From Sabellastarte sp. h YS-2021 (lineage: Eukaryota > Annelida > Polychaeta > Sabellida > Sabellidae), in the NCBI GenBank assembly GCA_964017235.1, contig OZ024936.1, forward strand, positions 55,045,028 to 55,109,027: a DNA stretch of 64,000 bases, given 5' to 3'. Every line of letters begins with the position of its first letter. Within the stretch, counting starts at the first letter, position 1. Below, piece after piece: positions 1 to 13,423 of this stretch. The notes below the pieces were generated by a model. It did not search any database and was not told where the DNA came from. It saw only the letters and a list, made by a program, of their open reading frames with translations. The position numbers were made by a program, and so were the translations under genes.

Positions 1-229
1 TTTACATAAACCTTCGCACTCCTTGACAACATACAATTTAATGATATTATCCACAAAAATGTCACATACACAACACCTTGGAAAGTTTTCAACATTTGGG
101 GCAAAGTTAAAATATCTTGTTTTATTGAAAGTCAATTATTTTGCTTGAATATCATCAAAATCGACAGAAACAAAAGTACATGCTAGTACCAGTATTCTGT
201 CAGCTACACTATTTCTGACTTTACTGTAC

Positions 230-3200
230 CTGGAGGGATAGGTAGAAAACACCAGCTAATAAAACCACATAACATAAACCCTCCTCCTGTGATCGCAAAT
301 GGCAGGTAAAATCCGCCCACCTGTAAAAGTACATATAATTTGCTTATAACTTGTAAATGTAACTGAAGAAGCGCTGCATTCTATTTGTATGCCAAAACTA
401 TGCAGATCTACACAAAATTATTAACTTTATGAAAATTGATTTATTGAAATTATTTTTTTTTTTTCAATTTAATAACAACTATTAAAATTTTAACTCCATA
501 AAACAATTTAATAATAATCTTTGTGACTTTCCTGTATTTTTTGGAAACATATTAGCAAGTACATCGTTTATCAATATTGACAATATTTATTGCTTTGGGA
601 CAGGTTTGCAGATATCCATGTCTACAGATATACATCAATATTGCCATTTTAAGTAAAAATGTAAACTTATACTACAAATGTTTGAAATAAAGCCTAAAAC
701 GCAAGAAATAGTTCACTTTTATCTCACTTTTTTGTTGTTTTAATAAAAACTGTCATGTGCTGGTTTGGTAAAGTTCACTTTCTGTTAGCGGTTGGGGATA
801 TGCTACAATAGAAAACCGTTTTGGTATCCTGAATTTGGACTATTTAGTAGACAATATCAGTCCACCCAGATATTGGCTGATATTGAAATATTTTTGCATT
901 CAATATCAATATTCACAAAGCCAAAAAATTTACCCATGAAAATATATGTATCTTGTACTGATGAAATAAGTCAAGAACCGTTGTAATCATTATGTATAAT
1001 TTATTTTCATAATTAACCTCTGGCAAAGAGGTATAATATGTAATTGTTTACAAAATAACTCGAAAAGTTGATGGCAGATTTTGATGGAATTTTTAGGAAC
1101 TGCCAGCAATCGACCCAAGTAACAGATTATTAAATTTTGGTGCTGATATGGATCACTGTCTGAATCCAAGAGTATTTTTATATGGACCTTGGAAGAGGTC
1201 TGTTCTCCCTATATGCATTTCTGGTGTATCATTTTTTTTTGTTTGAGTAAATTGTGCAGAGCAATGTGAGTAGTGTGGCTGAAACCTGTTAAGTGGAAGT
1301 CTATTGAGCAGAATCTTCATTAAAGTAGATGTAAACATAGGGTCCTTGGATTTTCTTGTTTGGATAACATAAAGGTGTCATAACAGAAGATGTTTTTAGT
1401 CTATAAAAGAGTGTAAAAGTGTCTTTATAAAAGTTGAAACGAGTTCAAAGACTTAAAATGTTGGATAACAGAACTTCACATAATAGAAATTCTACTTTAA
1501 TTACATAGCATATCCTTTATTTAAATATCTATCTTGAGTTATTTGATAAAGTATAATTTGATTTCATAATTTATTTTCTTTTAGAATAAATTATACTAAG
1601 CAGTGTTAGTGGTACACAGTTGAAACCACTTTAAATAGAATTTTATCAAGTAGGAGTAAACATTAAATCCTTGGATGGCCTATAAACTATACTTAACTTT
1701 GCAATAAAAAAAATGGTATATATATATTGTATTTTATTCTTTATAAAACTTGTGTTTATTTTTTAAGCATAAGTTCTAACAAGGATCGTGCTTCTAGAGA
1801 TCACTTTTTTTTTCTTTTTTTTTTTTTTTTGTCTCCGGACTTTCATGAATTTTTGCATAGCGTGAGGAGTGCCTGTCTCTTCACTGAAGTGGTAATGGGC
1901 TATGTTAGTACTGGGATGGGTGTCCGCTTCTGTACACTACTTTTGGGTTTGCAGCTCGTGCTAGTAGACCGAAACCCCTTTCAGCCTTGTTTGTTAAGTA
2001 TATTAATTTAATTTATCTTCATGAGGTAGTTAATGTTCTAGATGTGCTTGATACAGGGGATAACCTACTAGTAGTATATTCAAAAAGCTGAAAATAAAAA
2101 TAAATGAAAGAAGACAATTTGAAACATAAGGGCAACTAACCTCATATAAAAAACCTCCTAATGGTGGGCCTACCATTAAACCCACACAACTGCAAGCACT
2201 GAGGATACCCTGGAAGAGAAATATACAAACAAACAAAAAATAAAAAATACAATTGAACACCTGCTGCCAACTTATGTTGCCTGAAATTTAGAGTCTGAAA
2301 TATCACAAAGTTGTTCTGTTAAACAGGAAGCTAGTGGAAATTTGAATGTGAAACATGCAAGTTTAGATTTTCAACTAGTAGACAATTCAACAAAGGTAGT
2401 TAGGTTAGCATTATGTTGGCCTTACTTAATCCCTACAAATTTGTTTGAACAGCTATCAAGGTGACTACTGAAAAGAGAAGTTGCCATCATTGTAACAGTT
2501 TCCATGGTGACAAGTTTAGATATTCTTGAAAAATCCTTGATATGATATTAAGATGCATAACAGATATTGGTAATGTGACTACTGTGTGTGTGTAGAAAGC
2601 ATGATCACCACTAGTGTAATTTTTCTAGTTACATTGCAAAATAGAAGAAACATGAGACCAAGACAGGCAAATTGGATGGGACATTTTGGATTTCCAGGCT
2701 AGTTTCTTAATACATCCCAAAACATTTAAAAGTTCTAAATCTAAAAATAAAGGAGATGGTTGACATCTGAAGAACTGCTTTAACTGTATACAGGATTCCA
2801 AAGGTACCCAATACTTCAATTATAATATATTGAACGCGTCTAAGCTCCTTAATCTCAGTAGACAAGAAAATGTGGTAGAAAGGGTTAATTCAAGCATAAT
2901 TTTCCCTAAACTATAATCACCCATCAGTCAATCAATTATGGCCTGCTTGATCTGTAAATCCTATTGCTTCTAGATATTAATGTGAGAAAAGTACTTGCCG
3001 AAATGTGTTCCCTATATATCTGAGGCAATCTGGTGAAAAAAGTACAAGAAAGAAACTCTCTTTAATGAAGCAACCTTGACTAAGGTCAACTAAAACTCGG
3101 CTTCATATCCACTCATGAGATTTTCCTATACCTATATATAATAACTGACAGAAATCATTTTCACAAGTCTTATATTAAAGGAGACATTCAAGTGAGACAA

Positions 3201-6200
3201 TAATAAATAAACAATATTCTAAAATGGTATGCTGCTCAGTGACCTTAAACAAGTCTTTTGCGTAATGCTGGAATCGCCAATATAGAACGGTAAATAAAAC
3301 AACGTTGTTGAATTCTGCGTGCATCGTCCCTTCGCGTACAAATGTAAACAAACAACTCGCGGTAAAATAATATGCAGCATATATGAAATCAATTAGTTCA
3401 GTTGGGATTTTTATCAATATTTCATTTAAAGATCAACTACTCATTAATATTTATGAGATCACAGTATTCTGTGGGGGATTTCCTAATAAACATTTTAACC
3501 AAAAGGTTGTTTGCACATCCATCACTATGCATGTTTAGTCAAAATGGCATTGGATTTGTTTTGATTTTTGCATAAGATTTACTGCTTACTTTGACCAAAA
3601 TATCATATAACCATTTTAGAATAGGAATAAAAGACAAATTCTCGTGCTTTATGATGGTTTAAAACTATCGATCTGCTGTATTAAAGCACTCAGCCCAAAA
3701 CACACCTAAACTGACTTCTGCACAACTTACCATTACAGTAGACACCCTATTAGGAAAGGTATGCGAAGCCACTGCATTGCTAGCCGTGCCAATTGCAGCA
3801 GCAGCTGAGGCTTCAACGGAACGAGTGACTAGACACATGATAAGGTAGATATGGCCAGGTGGGCACCATTCTAAACACCTGCAGTTAGAAATTTAAATTA
3901 GTATATAAAACATTTCCAACACTTTTTTGATAATAGTCAAAATGAATTATATTTTATCTTTAAAATTATTAAATAAAACATTTCTAATTATAAGATAAAA
4001 TAAAAACTTTATTTCCATAATAGTCGAACTATATATGATATCTTTTATAATTATTAAAATAATTTTATTATTATTAATTGAAAACTGGCTACCTGATTCC
4101 CTCACCAAAGCAGTGTATACCATTTGGTCAAGACTGTAAGCCACTATAAACTCTAAATGTTTCAATTATTTAGATTTAATATAACATATTATACAACAAT
4201 AACATATTATCATCTGCAGATAACATTATATTTTTTTCAGTGTAATATGACATGAGACCAGTCATCAGTATAAATCAATATGAAAAGCCAAATAGAAATG
4301 ACAGACATATATTAAAACCATTTTGTTTAATATCAAGAATCAATCAAGACTCACCCAAATAAAATGGCACAGCTACTATTTACAAATATACCAGCCACAT
4401 ACATGAACTTAGCACCAATCTTTGTCAACTGGAAATAGGACAGAAAATACAAACTGACAACAATAACAAATCAAATATAATGTATATTAAACAAAATACC
4501 AGTATACAGGGATCAAAACATTACTTCAGTCAGTTTTAATGGAAACTGTTTTTTTTTTTGTTTTTTTTTGACAGACGTGATATACAGGTGATTTTTTAGA
4601 GGGGATTCTACTTATTAATAAGAGATTCTTATTTAAAGAGGTTAAACTGCACAGAACTCACCCAATAAAAAGGTGATTTCAATAGTGTAAACAGGTTTTG
4701 AGGATTGATCAGTTAAATACAATGTGGACTGTATATTACATATCATCAAATCACGACTTTCTATGATTTTGAATAAAATTAAATATTTCATTTTTTTTTC
4801 TATTATTATTATCATTATATTTACAATTAATGTATTTATGTAACATCTTTTACCATACATTTGCAGGTGTAACCAAGGAATAATATATATTTCAAATGAC
4901 ATGTAAGCCCACAAGGGGTAGATCAATTTGTATTACCAGTAATTTGTTTACAAAATTCACTTTCTTATGTCTTGTAAATTACAAGTCACCTTTATGAATA
5001 AATAAATAATTGTAAAAACAGCCTTTCAGTGTCGAGCCTATTTCTTATATTTTACATTTATCAACTCGTACTTCTTAAGCATTAAAAGAGACAAAATATT
5101 TAACAAAACATATTCATAATGTTTTCATTATTTTAAAACAAAAATGCAATAGAAATCTTACCAATTATATTCTATTCAAATTTAAGCTAAGATAATAATT
5201 TTGGTACCCCCTGTTGTATATGGTATGCTGTACATAATAAGAATATACTTTGACACACTTTTAAGAGCTTAACATTGAAAATATGATGAGTATGAAATTT
5301 ATCCACTGATACCCCATTTTAATACTGTACCAGGGTACCAAGTACCCTTTTTAACTAAGCATAATATAAACGTAAGGTTACTGCTCCGAACCCTAAACCG
5401 AGACAAGTGAAACTGTGGAATACAATTTGTTTATTTATAGATATTTTAAGTAATTTAAAGTGCATATCTTTTGATAAAGATATGTATTCACACAAGTGCA
5501 CCTTTTGAACATACTTTGCACAAAAACACCAATCAAGTAACCCTTATGGGTGTTTTTAAAGGGTGATAGTGCAATTTCTACTTGGAATTATTAATAGGCA
5601 CATTACCAATCAATATATACCTTACAGAGTATTATAATATCAGTGTTCTTGACTTGCCTGAAATTAAGTCACTATTTGCTTTAGTATTATTATTATTTTT
5701 TTTTTGTATCAGTTGACTTACATATATTCCCCAAACTGGAGAAAGTAAAAATGTGATTAGCTGATAACTCCCAAATATCAGGCCAACCCAAGTCTCTGAA
5801 ATGCCTTTTTTGTTGACAGCCTGTAACACAAGAACAGCTTAAAAGACACATAATTCAGATAAATCATAAACTTCTAAAATACCATCCAGGTTCAATATTG
5901 GTTAACTGGGGAATATAAAATCCAGCAGAACCTGTATTATCCAACCTTCTATTATCTGAATATATGATTTTAATACTCTCACAAATTTTACAATTGTCTA
6001 CTGTTTTATTTATTTTTTTAAATTTATTTATTTGGTCATACACAAGGTATACAAGTAAGTTACAAACAGAAAAAAAATACAGAGATAAAATAGAACTGTA
6101 AAATATTATATATATGTTTAAACCGATCTATTTACAGGAACTAAATATGCAGTATCATCATAACTTCACACAGAAATACTCTAGTAATATATTAAGATCA

Positions 6201-9200
6201 CCAACAGTGAAAAATCTCTCTGATCTTTCACTAAAATCGTTGCACAGACTGTCTCTCATATCCATTAGACATTTTATGTTTTCAATATTTATTTTACCAT
6301 CAGTATTTAGTTTCTCTATTACAATTTCCCTAACTTTAGACATAAAAACACCAATAGGTACTGGTTCTATTTCATCTTTTCTTAATTGATACTTCCTCAA
6401 TACATAGTTAATATTTCTGCTAACATTAGACCTGCTTCCATTTAGTGCAAATTTAGTACAGCATTTAATGACCGAGTTCTCACTATCGAATAAAGAATTA
6501 ACAAATTTTATAACTCTCCTATGGAGTTGACATTCTACTGGTATATCATTGACAATTTCAGGTAAGTATTTACCATGTGTCATTCTAGGCAAATTAAGTA
6601 ATTTTCTCATTCCCACTCTCCAGGTGGTATAAAAAGTTTCTATACTTTTATCTGAGAGATCCCACAGAACACAACCATATAGGCTCATGTAAAACTTTTT
6701 AAGTAGGCTATACTTCACATTAGTACAACAGGAGCCAAAATTAGATAGAATAAAATTTAGCTTGCTTACAAAATCATTTTTACAACTTAGTATACAATCG
6801 TCATGTACTTTTTTCATTTCCCCCAACTGGATGACCTAAATAGTATGCATTTTCAGGAGAACATATATCTGAGTCATTAAATGAGAGATTAGAAACTACA
6901 TGACTATCTCTAGAACAAACTAAGAATCGACTTTTGGCAGAGTTGAATTTTACATAATATTCTTTACTGAACTGAGTTACTACTTTTAACATAATTTTTA
7001 AACTGGTTATTGATGGGGCTAACAATGAACAGTCATCAGCTTAACAAAATATTCCCATAAACATGCTACCAATATGGCAACCAAATCCTGATTTTTTTAG
7101 CAATTCTAATAGTTCATCTATATACAAATTAAATAAAATAGGTGACAAAACACCTCTTTGCTTGACACCATTTGAGACTTCTACGGTACTTGAATATATG
7201 TTACACCACCTAACACACAATGTCTGGTTTGCGTAAACTTTTAATGAAAATCTAGTGATTATAGGACACATTCCACGTTTTAATAACAACTAAAATAATT
7301 TAACATAATCTACCCTGTCAAATGCCTGAGAGGCATCAAGTAACATGAGATATACATTACCATTTATGTATCAAGTAACATGGGATATACATTACTATTT
7401 TTGTTTCTGCAATACTGTATAACTTGTTTTATGACAAAATTAATGTACATTTTGTGGTAGAGTGGTTTTAGAGTAAGAAAGGTGAGTTTTGCCAGGGAGG
7501 AAATCCCCTTCTACTTCTTCCTTAACTTGTGGGACATTCTGAGGTCCCAGTGGCCTAGTGGGTTGAAATTAGCAAGTTCGGCATCTAATCACTGTTTGTC
7601 CCCTCTGTGCGGGTTCCACTACCACAAGTGGCAATGCTGAGGACCTGTCTCAATGTGAGGGGGCTCGGTGGTGTAGTGGTTAGAGTTCTCGCCTCCAACC
7701 TCTGAGGCCGCCGGTTCGAATCTCGGGCCGGGCGCTTCATGTTGGAAAGTTGGTAGTTACTTGCCGATGCCCGGTGGTTTACAGTGCACTATGCACTGGT
7801 TTCCTCCACCTGTAAAACTACCCGTTGCAATATGACCCTGGCTGTTGAACGCGACGTAAAACAACAAATAAATAAATAAATAAGTCTCAATGTGAACCTG
7901 GCTGTTGAATGGGATGGTAAAACCCCAACTTTGAACCTTGACGACATTTGCCAATTCTGGGTCTCTGGTCTCCCCTCGCACAAACTTGGCACAAATTTGA
8001 GTCTCTTTTTTTTTGTCTTACTTTTAAAGGTGTCGCACAGTGTAAAATTTCAGATACTCTGGCAAAATTGACATTTCTTACTCTATATTAAAATGCCATT
8101 TCTATTTTATGAACTTTCTTTTATCGAAACAAAATTGGACATTTCTACTGGTTACGGATAATAGATATTTGCTCTATATCCATCAATGATTATAATTATT
8201 ATTGATGATATAACACATAAATGGCTGACGAATGAAGAAATAAATAATTAAATTTCAAATATCTAATCAGTTATTAGGGGAGTTACTCAAGGCAAAAAAC
8301 AGAGCAGATTATCTGTTGTGCAATAACTGACCTGAATCTGGGTTTTTGACTTTTAGTAGTAACCAACTGAAAGTACCAGTAAAGTAAATTTTTTGGAAAA
8401 ATCAAAAGTCAAATATCTGTAAAAAACAATAAGAAAAATTGTACTAAAAGCAAAAATTAGGTTGAAAAATCTGGTTAAATATTTGACTCTACATACGTTT
8501 ACTTTACAGAAATCAGTAATATTCTGTCAATAGTTTTTCAGGTATCCCATTCACTAGTTTTCACTCAATTTCTCAACACAGACAGCCAGCTACCCAGAGG
8601 ACCCTGTCACAGCACTTATTTACTTATTTTTTTTTGATCAGTATGTATCATAAGCATGCACCATAGACCTCAAGTTAAACTGACTCGAACTTCTTTATTT
8701 CTCATTTAATTCTCTTTTTCTGACAGTTTTGTTACCATTTTCTTCAGCTTGATGAGAGCTGTCTTCTAAGTATGTTGTAAGGAGATTTACTCTGGATGTG
8801 CATACCTCGATGGAGAGTTGCAGTTGATTTTAATTTTCCAAAACCGGTTGTTAGTTTTCAAAAACAGGCAATAACCAGTTATTATATGACAAGTCTCTTC
8901 AAAAGCTACAAATGAGCCACACAGTTTCATCAGTTTGGTGAATCTTTGTAATAATTTTGGCAAATAAAAGCTGAGAAGGTTTAAATAACACCTCATTCCA
9001 TCAGATATCTAGCCTTTTACAATTTGCATTAATATTTTATTCAATTTTTTAAAGAAAATTTACAACATCAACTGGTTTTTTTAAATATTATAACTGGTTG
9101 CTGGTTTTTATATCATAACAAACCAATAATCTGATATTAAACTAGTTTTCCTTTTACAACCCTTACCTCAATTGGAAAGAAGGGTGCTAGGAGTGAGCCA

Positions 9201-11394
9201 AACATGGAAGAACAGATGCCTGAAAAGCTAAGCACACCCAGGGTGAAGATCTGTCTTTTTGTGAATGGAATACTGGATCCTTCTGACTGAACTGCTTCTT
9301 GTGAAGACTCTGTATTTCCTTCTGATAATAAAGATCAAATGTCAATATTGAATTGTACAGTAAATCCTTTATCTTTATCAGTGGACATGTTATTATGATC
9401 GGTGTCTTTTGTGATATTTGGGTCCATGTTCACTGACATTCTTATCCATGGAATAAAAATTTTTATTAGATTATGGCCATATTCTTGGAAAAAATTCTTC
9501 AAAAGGCTAAAAAAATTCAGAATAAGAATTTTTCATAATTTCAATAAAAAGCACAGTTGGAATACTTTTTTTACAAACAGTAGCATCGTGTCCATCACTA
9601 ATTACTAAGTTAAATACTAACTGTTTTCTATATAGCTATTGTATCTAATTTACTACTATTACATCTAAATGTCTAATTTCAATTTACTCTAATCTATTTT
9701 CCATGTATTTGAAAGGTTCTATTAGAAATTTCTCAGAAAATTCTGAGAATAATTCTAAGTGCATAGCTGTCTGTGGATCAATATGAGCCTTGGCGTCATA
9801 TTAGGAATTTACTACATTTTAAGTGGAATTCATAACCACCAGAGTTGTCGGTAAAGAGATCTTTTCCTGAACTTTGATAATCACTAAGTTATTGATAATA
9901 CTGTTAACATGTTATTGATACACACTTGTGCCTAGTACTTAAGACCAATCTATACACTAAGGTAATGTATAATATCTTAAATTTATTATAAATTAAGCAT
10001 GGAAATACATATTTAGAGGTGTGATAAGTACAAAAAGTTCAGATCAAGAATTAGGTCATTATTACTTTGCCTGTATTTGAGTGCTTGTTCTATTTATTTT
10101 ATTCAACATTCAATATGACTACTGCATTGAATGCAGTGTGATAAATGTAGGATTCAGTATAGTAGACTGCATATATCCAGGTAGTGCAAGTCAAACCTGG
10201 GTACAAGTTTGTCCAGATTGAGGTCCCAACATAAAGTACCTGTAGTTTTTAGTGGAAATTATAATACAAATAATTGAAATAGATCTTTACTGATATTACC
10301 TCTGTCAACTTGTTGATCCTCAGAAACACTTCTTTGAACTTCGTAAGATATGTTGGAAAACCTACATGAAATACATTTCTGTTATAGACTTAATCAAATG
10401 GAACTGAAATTCCCTTCAGTTTAAATATTGATATACTTTACAGTACTTTTATTCAGTAATGTATGGTAAGCAGAAGAGTTTATTTTTTTTCCATTAAAGT
10501 ATATTTAAAAAAGAAGATCTTTTGTTTATCATGTTAATTAGCACTGGTGAAGAGTATTCAGTGGAAAAAAACACTGTTGCCCCTCCATGTTTTCACTTCT
10601 AAAATTTCTTTTAAAGCATATGCTGAAGCTTATGAATTGTGAATTCTACTTCTAGAAACCAATAGTTCTGTTTGAAGTTTTGCTGAAAAATAGATATATA
10701 ATGTCACTGGAGCTCTGATTCATTATAAGGAATTGTACCAATTCATGAATGGGAATTCATTTCTAAGAAAAGCTTGACAGGACATATATGGTAAATTGGT
10801 TTGAAAATATGAAGCAAAAGAAGAAGTTTTGGGAATACCAAGAATAAATCATAGTGCAATTGACATTATAGAACACTGCACACAATTGGATCAATGGTTC
10901 ACTGGTCTTGAAACCACCAATTTTAGTTCCTGAGCCCCTCACTTAACTATTTTCTACATTCTGTTGTGTACATTTACAATACATCCACATGTTTTGTGTG
11001 CCAATAACTAGCAACCTATGTGATGCTTTATGTCTCCACAATACCTAAGTCCATAAAAGCAGCTAATAATTTTAAATTTAGAATTTCCTCCTTAAAACCA
11101 TATATTAGGACCAGCCTAATTAAAAAAATGTAAAAATTTCATCCAATTATTTTAAAAATAAATTATTTAAAAGTACAAAATATTTGTAGATAAATACCTA
11201 TCTCTCTGTTGCTCAGTGTTATCAGCAGCAGGCCTATCAATGTACTCTTCATCTTTGTAGCTTTGTCTGTCAGTTTTGTTGATATGACTAGTACTTGGTG
11301 AACCCGAGGGAGTGTTAATTGGAGAATACCATTCCTTTATACTCCCATACGGTGTGCTCACAGGAGATGTTTGGGGATTTAAAAATCTGTTCAT
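230..11394 (-). CDS. SLC18B1: SLC18B1-like MFS transporter, N-terminal part (8 exons, runs off left edge)
   Basis: Exons in transcript order: 11394-11198 (ATG at 11394, in-frame TAA just upstream), 10361-10300, 9321-9167, 5820-5722, 4428-4355, 3878-3731, 2209-2141 and 320-230. All have AG/GT borders and compatible phases, giving 298 codons. The first ~85 residues are polar and Ser/Pro-rich (cytosolic tail). The membrane part begins FTKRQIFTLGVLSFSG, then FGSLLAPFFP, GISETWVGLIFGSYQ, KIGAKFMYVAGIFV, ASHTFPNRVSTVMG and VGLMVGPPLGGFLYEV. These follow human SLC18B1 (a vesicular polyamine transporter of the VMAT/VAChT family) segment by segment, as recalled from memory. GPPLGGFLYE is the MFS motif of helix 5. 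Roughly the last 150 residues, helices 7-12, lie beyond base 1. The acceptor at 3878 rather than 3870 is needed to keep frame. Substrate is inferred from family only. Confidence 0.9.
1831..1969 (+). pseudogene. 5S rRNA-like sequence (5S pseudogene or 5S-derived SINE piece)
   Basis: The stretch opens with GTCTCCGGAC, contains GTTAGTACTGGGATGGGTG followed by TCCGC (compare 5S GTTAGTACTTGGATGGGTGACCGC, the internal promoter box C), and closes with GTGCTAGTAGAC (compare 5S GTGCTGTAGAC). It is about 139 bases against 120 for 5S, and the middle is diverged, so it cannot be a working rRNA. A T-rich run lies just upstream at 1805-1830, which on the minus strand would read as a poly(A) tail; this leaves the orientation of any retroposition unclear. 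It lies in the SLC18B1-like intron next to 2141. The match was made by eye. Confidence 0.5.
6005..7460 (-). mobile_element. 5'-truncated LINE (CR1/Jockey-like), reverse transcriptase to 3' end
   Basis: Minus-strand reading gives RT motif A as ASQAFDRVDY (near 7330), then NGVKQRGVLSPILFNLYIDE (near 7150), motif C as ADDCSLLAP (near 7035) and a 222-residue C-terminal open stretch at 6826-6158 containing LYGCVLWDLSDKSIETFY and RVGMRKLLNLPRMTHGKYLP, typical of RT C-termini in non-LTR elements. The 3' end at about 6005 is A-rich with AATAAATAAA runs. Several frame changes and a stop separate the pieces, and a 35-bp stretch is duplicated at about 7336-7405, so it is dead. It sits in the intron between transporter exons 9321-9167 and 5820-5722. 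The clade assignment is tentative; the RT identity is firm. Confidence 0.85.
7543..8035 (+). mobile_element. Older tRNA-derived SINE, split by a younger SINE
   Basis: It runs from GGTCCCAGTGGCCTAGTGGG (A-box-like) through a GCGGGTTCCACTACC B-box-like stretch, is interrupted at 7659-7883, and resumes with CCTGGCTGTTGAATGGGATG and AAAACCCCAACTTTG towards a T-rich end. A related fragment lies at 29510-29620 (CACAAGTGTTAATGCTGAGG and CACCCCAACTTTT). The exact 3' end is uncertain. Confidence 0.6.
7659..7883 (+). mobile_element. tRNA-derived SINE with 12-bp target duplication, nested in another SINE
   Basis: The tRNA-like head has an A box around GGTGGTGTAGTGGTTAGAG and a B box GGTTCGAATCTC, followed by a body with TGGTAGTTACTTGCC and CTGGCTGTTGAACGCGACG, and an AAATAAATAAATA tail. 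Flanking direct repeats GTCTCAATGTGA at 7647-7658 and 7884-7895 are the target-site duplication. The body resembles the Meta-domain SINEs known from molluscs and deuterostomes (recalled, not searched). Related copies are at 13184-13423 and, reversed, 30575-30784. Confidence 0.88.
8036..9160. other. Intron, nothing recognised
   Basis: AT-rich intron of the SLC18B1-like gene. No protein family, clear repeat structure or RNA was seen here. Confidence 0.6.
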
Positions 11395-11399
11395 TTTGA

Positions 11400-12440
11400 A
11401 TTATTTATGACTTAGTTACTTAAGATAAAATGGAACAGTTTCAAACTTTCAATTTCTGTAAATTCTACATAAATAGGTCTTGTTTATCCTCTTCCTTTTC
11501 CTATAAATGAAAAATAAGCTATAAAAGTTATTCTCGAGATATGTAACCTGTACATACTTCACATTAATACTGACATTTTGATAATAAGTATATAAAAGAT
11601 ATAAAAGACAGAGAATAACTGCAGTTATATAAGATATAAAACAAATTCTGCATAACCCCTTGTACTGCTTTTAGGTAAAGAATACAGCTTTATTATACAG
11701 TATTCACACAAATTGATTTTCGCTACTTCCTGGTTCCCCTGTCACAGACGTGGTTGTTTTTACCCACTTGACCTTACAAGGCCATTTGCGAAAACGAGGC
11801 ATCTGAAACTGTAAATTCGCATATAGGTACATGGGCGTGAACTGGTCCACCACCACTATCTTGTTTATGCCTATCACTATCATTCTGAGTGAACTTTGAC
11901 ATCTGACGAAAAAAAATGATTATACACTTTTAATAATATACATGCAGTTTTTATATATACATGATAAAATGCTTAATTAGTACACTGAAGCTACATAGGA
12001 ATACGGATACTTTAGAATCCTTCAATATCGCCCACTAAATTGACGGGTATTTATAGTAAAACGCCACAAATCACACAAAAAGAGCCATACATGGAATATA
12101 ATAACCTTCATAGACCATACAATACATCAAAAAGGTGATGACAATCAAAAATATGGTTTAAAAGCTTCCTCTGAAAGTTTGAACTTTGCTTAGCTTTATC
12201 CATTTGTGTACATTGGGTAATTACTAAATTTCTTATAATTAAAGCCATATTTCGTGCGGATAAAACACAGAATATTTCCAAACTGAAAAATAACTACTAT
12301 GTGTACCGCCTAGTCACTACTAATGGCACATATTGCTTGGCTTTGAATGGTTTTATCGAATATAAAACTAACTAAAATGGTAGCGTGCAAATTAAGATGG
12401 TTAATATATCTTATATAAAAGGATGGTATATAAGACTTGC
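11400..12440. other. Upstream region of the SLC18B1-like gene, no coding sequence seen
   Basis: It probably contains the 5' UTR and promoter. A possible splice acceptor TTATAG on the minus strand near 11502 hints at a 5' UTR exon. No core promoter can be fixed by eye. Confidence 0.35.
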
Positions 12441-12449
12441 TATTAAAGT

Positions 12450-12496
12450 GTTACACTGTTTGTAAATTCAGGACTGTTACACTGTTTGTAAATTCA
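12450..12496 (+). repeat. Short tandem duplication, period 26
   Basis: GTTACACTGTTTGTAAATTC recurs at 12450 and 12476, a perfect 21-base repeat spaced 26 bases apart. Confidence 0.9.
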
Positions 12497-12593
12497 ATTC
12501 AGGACCTGTAGTTGGTAGTCCTACCGATAGTGGATAAATAGAAAACCCATTGTTTCTGTTATGTTTGTCCTTAATTGAATTGTGGAATATCAT

Positions 12594-12790
12594 GTAAAGA
12601 CATCATGCACCATGGTTATTGTTTGCCCATGTCCAATTAGCATCATAGAATACATCCTTGGTTATGTGACTTATCAGTGATTCTCTTAACTAAGATTGTC
12701 CCACAACCTGTCAAGCATTTGCCTTTCTCTCTCAATGGTTACATAACTCCATGCATTAATCTTATTGGCTGATGCTATAATGGGAGTACA
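12594..12790 (+). repeat. Dispersed repeat, copy 1 of 2
   Basis: The order of phrases (ACATCAT, CATGT/GTGACTCATCA-like, TGATTC, AAGATTGTCCCACAACCTGT, CATTTGCC, CATAACT, ATTGGCTG) is repeated in the same orientation at 15028-15205. The copies look about 75-80% alike by eye. No terminal repeat or coding capacity is visible. Confidence 0.65.
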
Positions 12791-13183
12791 AATCTTACCA
12801 GTGGCTTGCCCAAATAAGACCGATGTGTCTTCCTCCAGCCCAAATGCAGGTTGACCAATGTTGGCTGCCAATGTTGGATTGACAGATGCGCTGAATTTGG
12901 GCAAATGTTGGAATGTTATCTGCTATGTCCTGTTTGCTAGCTAGACATTCAGTATATTTTGTATAATTGAATATGGCATTAAACGAACATACCTGATTTA
13001 AAGGCTTAATTGCTTGGTATTTATAGGGGCACATACAGAGTGTTTTTTTTTTTTTATTTATTTACTTTTTTTTGTATACAGAACCTCTTTTTTACCGTGG
13101 ATAATTAGTGTCAACAAGTGTCACTTTTTCACTAATATCTAGGAAACTGTGTAAGCTACAAGTATGTTTCATTGATCATTAAA

Positions 13184-13423
13184 GGGGCCACGGTGGCAGA
13201 GTGGTAACACTCTCGCCTCCCACCTCTGCGGCCGGGGTTCGATCCCCATCATGGCCTTAAGTGGGAAAGCTGGTAGTTGCTTGCCGTTGGTCGGCAGTTT
13301 ACAGTACAGAACCCTAGCGAACTGTATGTACTGGTTTCCTCTGCCCTTCCAACTACCCGTCACGTGACCTGTACAGTGTTGAAAGTGACGAAAAACCCCA
13401 AATAAACAAAATAAACAAATAAA
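13184..13423 (+). mobile_element. tRNA-derived SINE with perfect 14-bp target duplication
   Basis: The tRNA-like head carries GGTGGCAGAGTGGTAACAC (A box) and GGGGTTCGATCCCC (B box), the body carries TGGTAGTTGCTTGCCG and CTGGTTTCCTCTGCC, and the tail is AAATAAACAAAATAAACAAA. CATTGATCATTAAA flanks it at 13170-13183 and 13424-13437. The head differs from the SINE at 7659 while the body is related, so the two share a body but derive from different tRNA-like heads or diverged subfamilies. The perfect duplication suggests a fairly recent insertion. Confidence 0.9.

Noticed and set aside
3731-3870. Acceptor at 3870 for the SLC18B1-like exon
   Set aside because: It breaks the reading phase with the preceding exon; the acceptor 8 bases upstream (exon from 3878) restores it and adds the three residues expected from the family.
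7659-7735. Functional tRNA gene
   Set aside because: A and B boxes are present but the stem pairing is poor and the sequence continues into a SINE body with target duplications. The same applies to 13184 and 30784.
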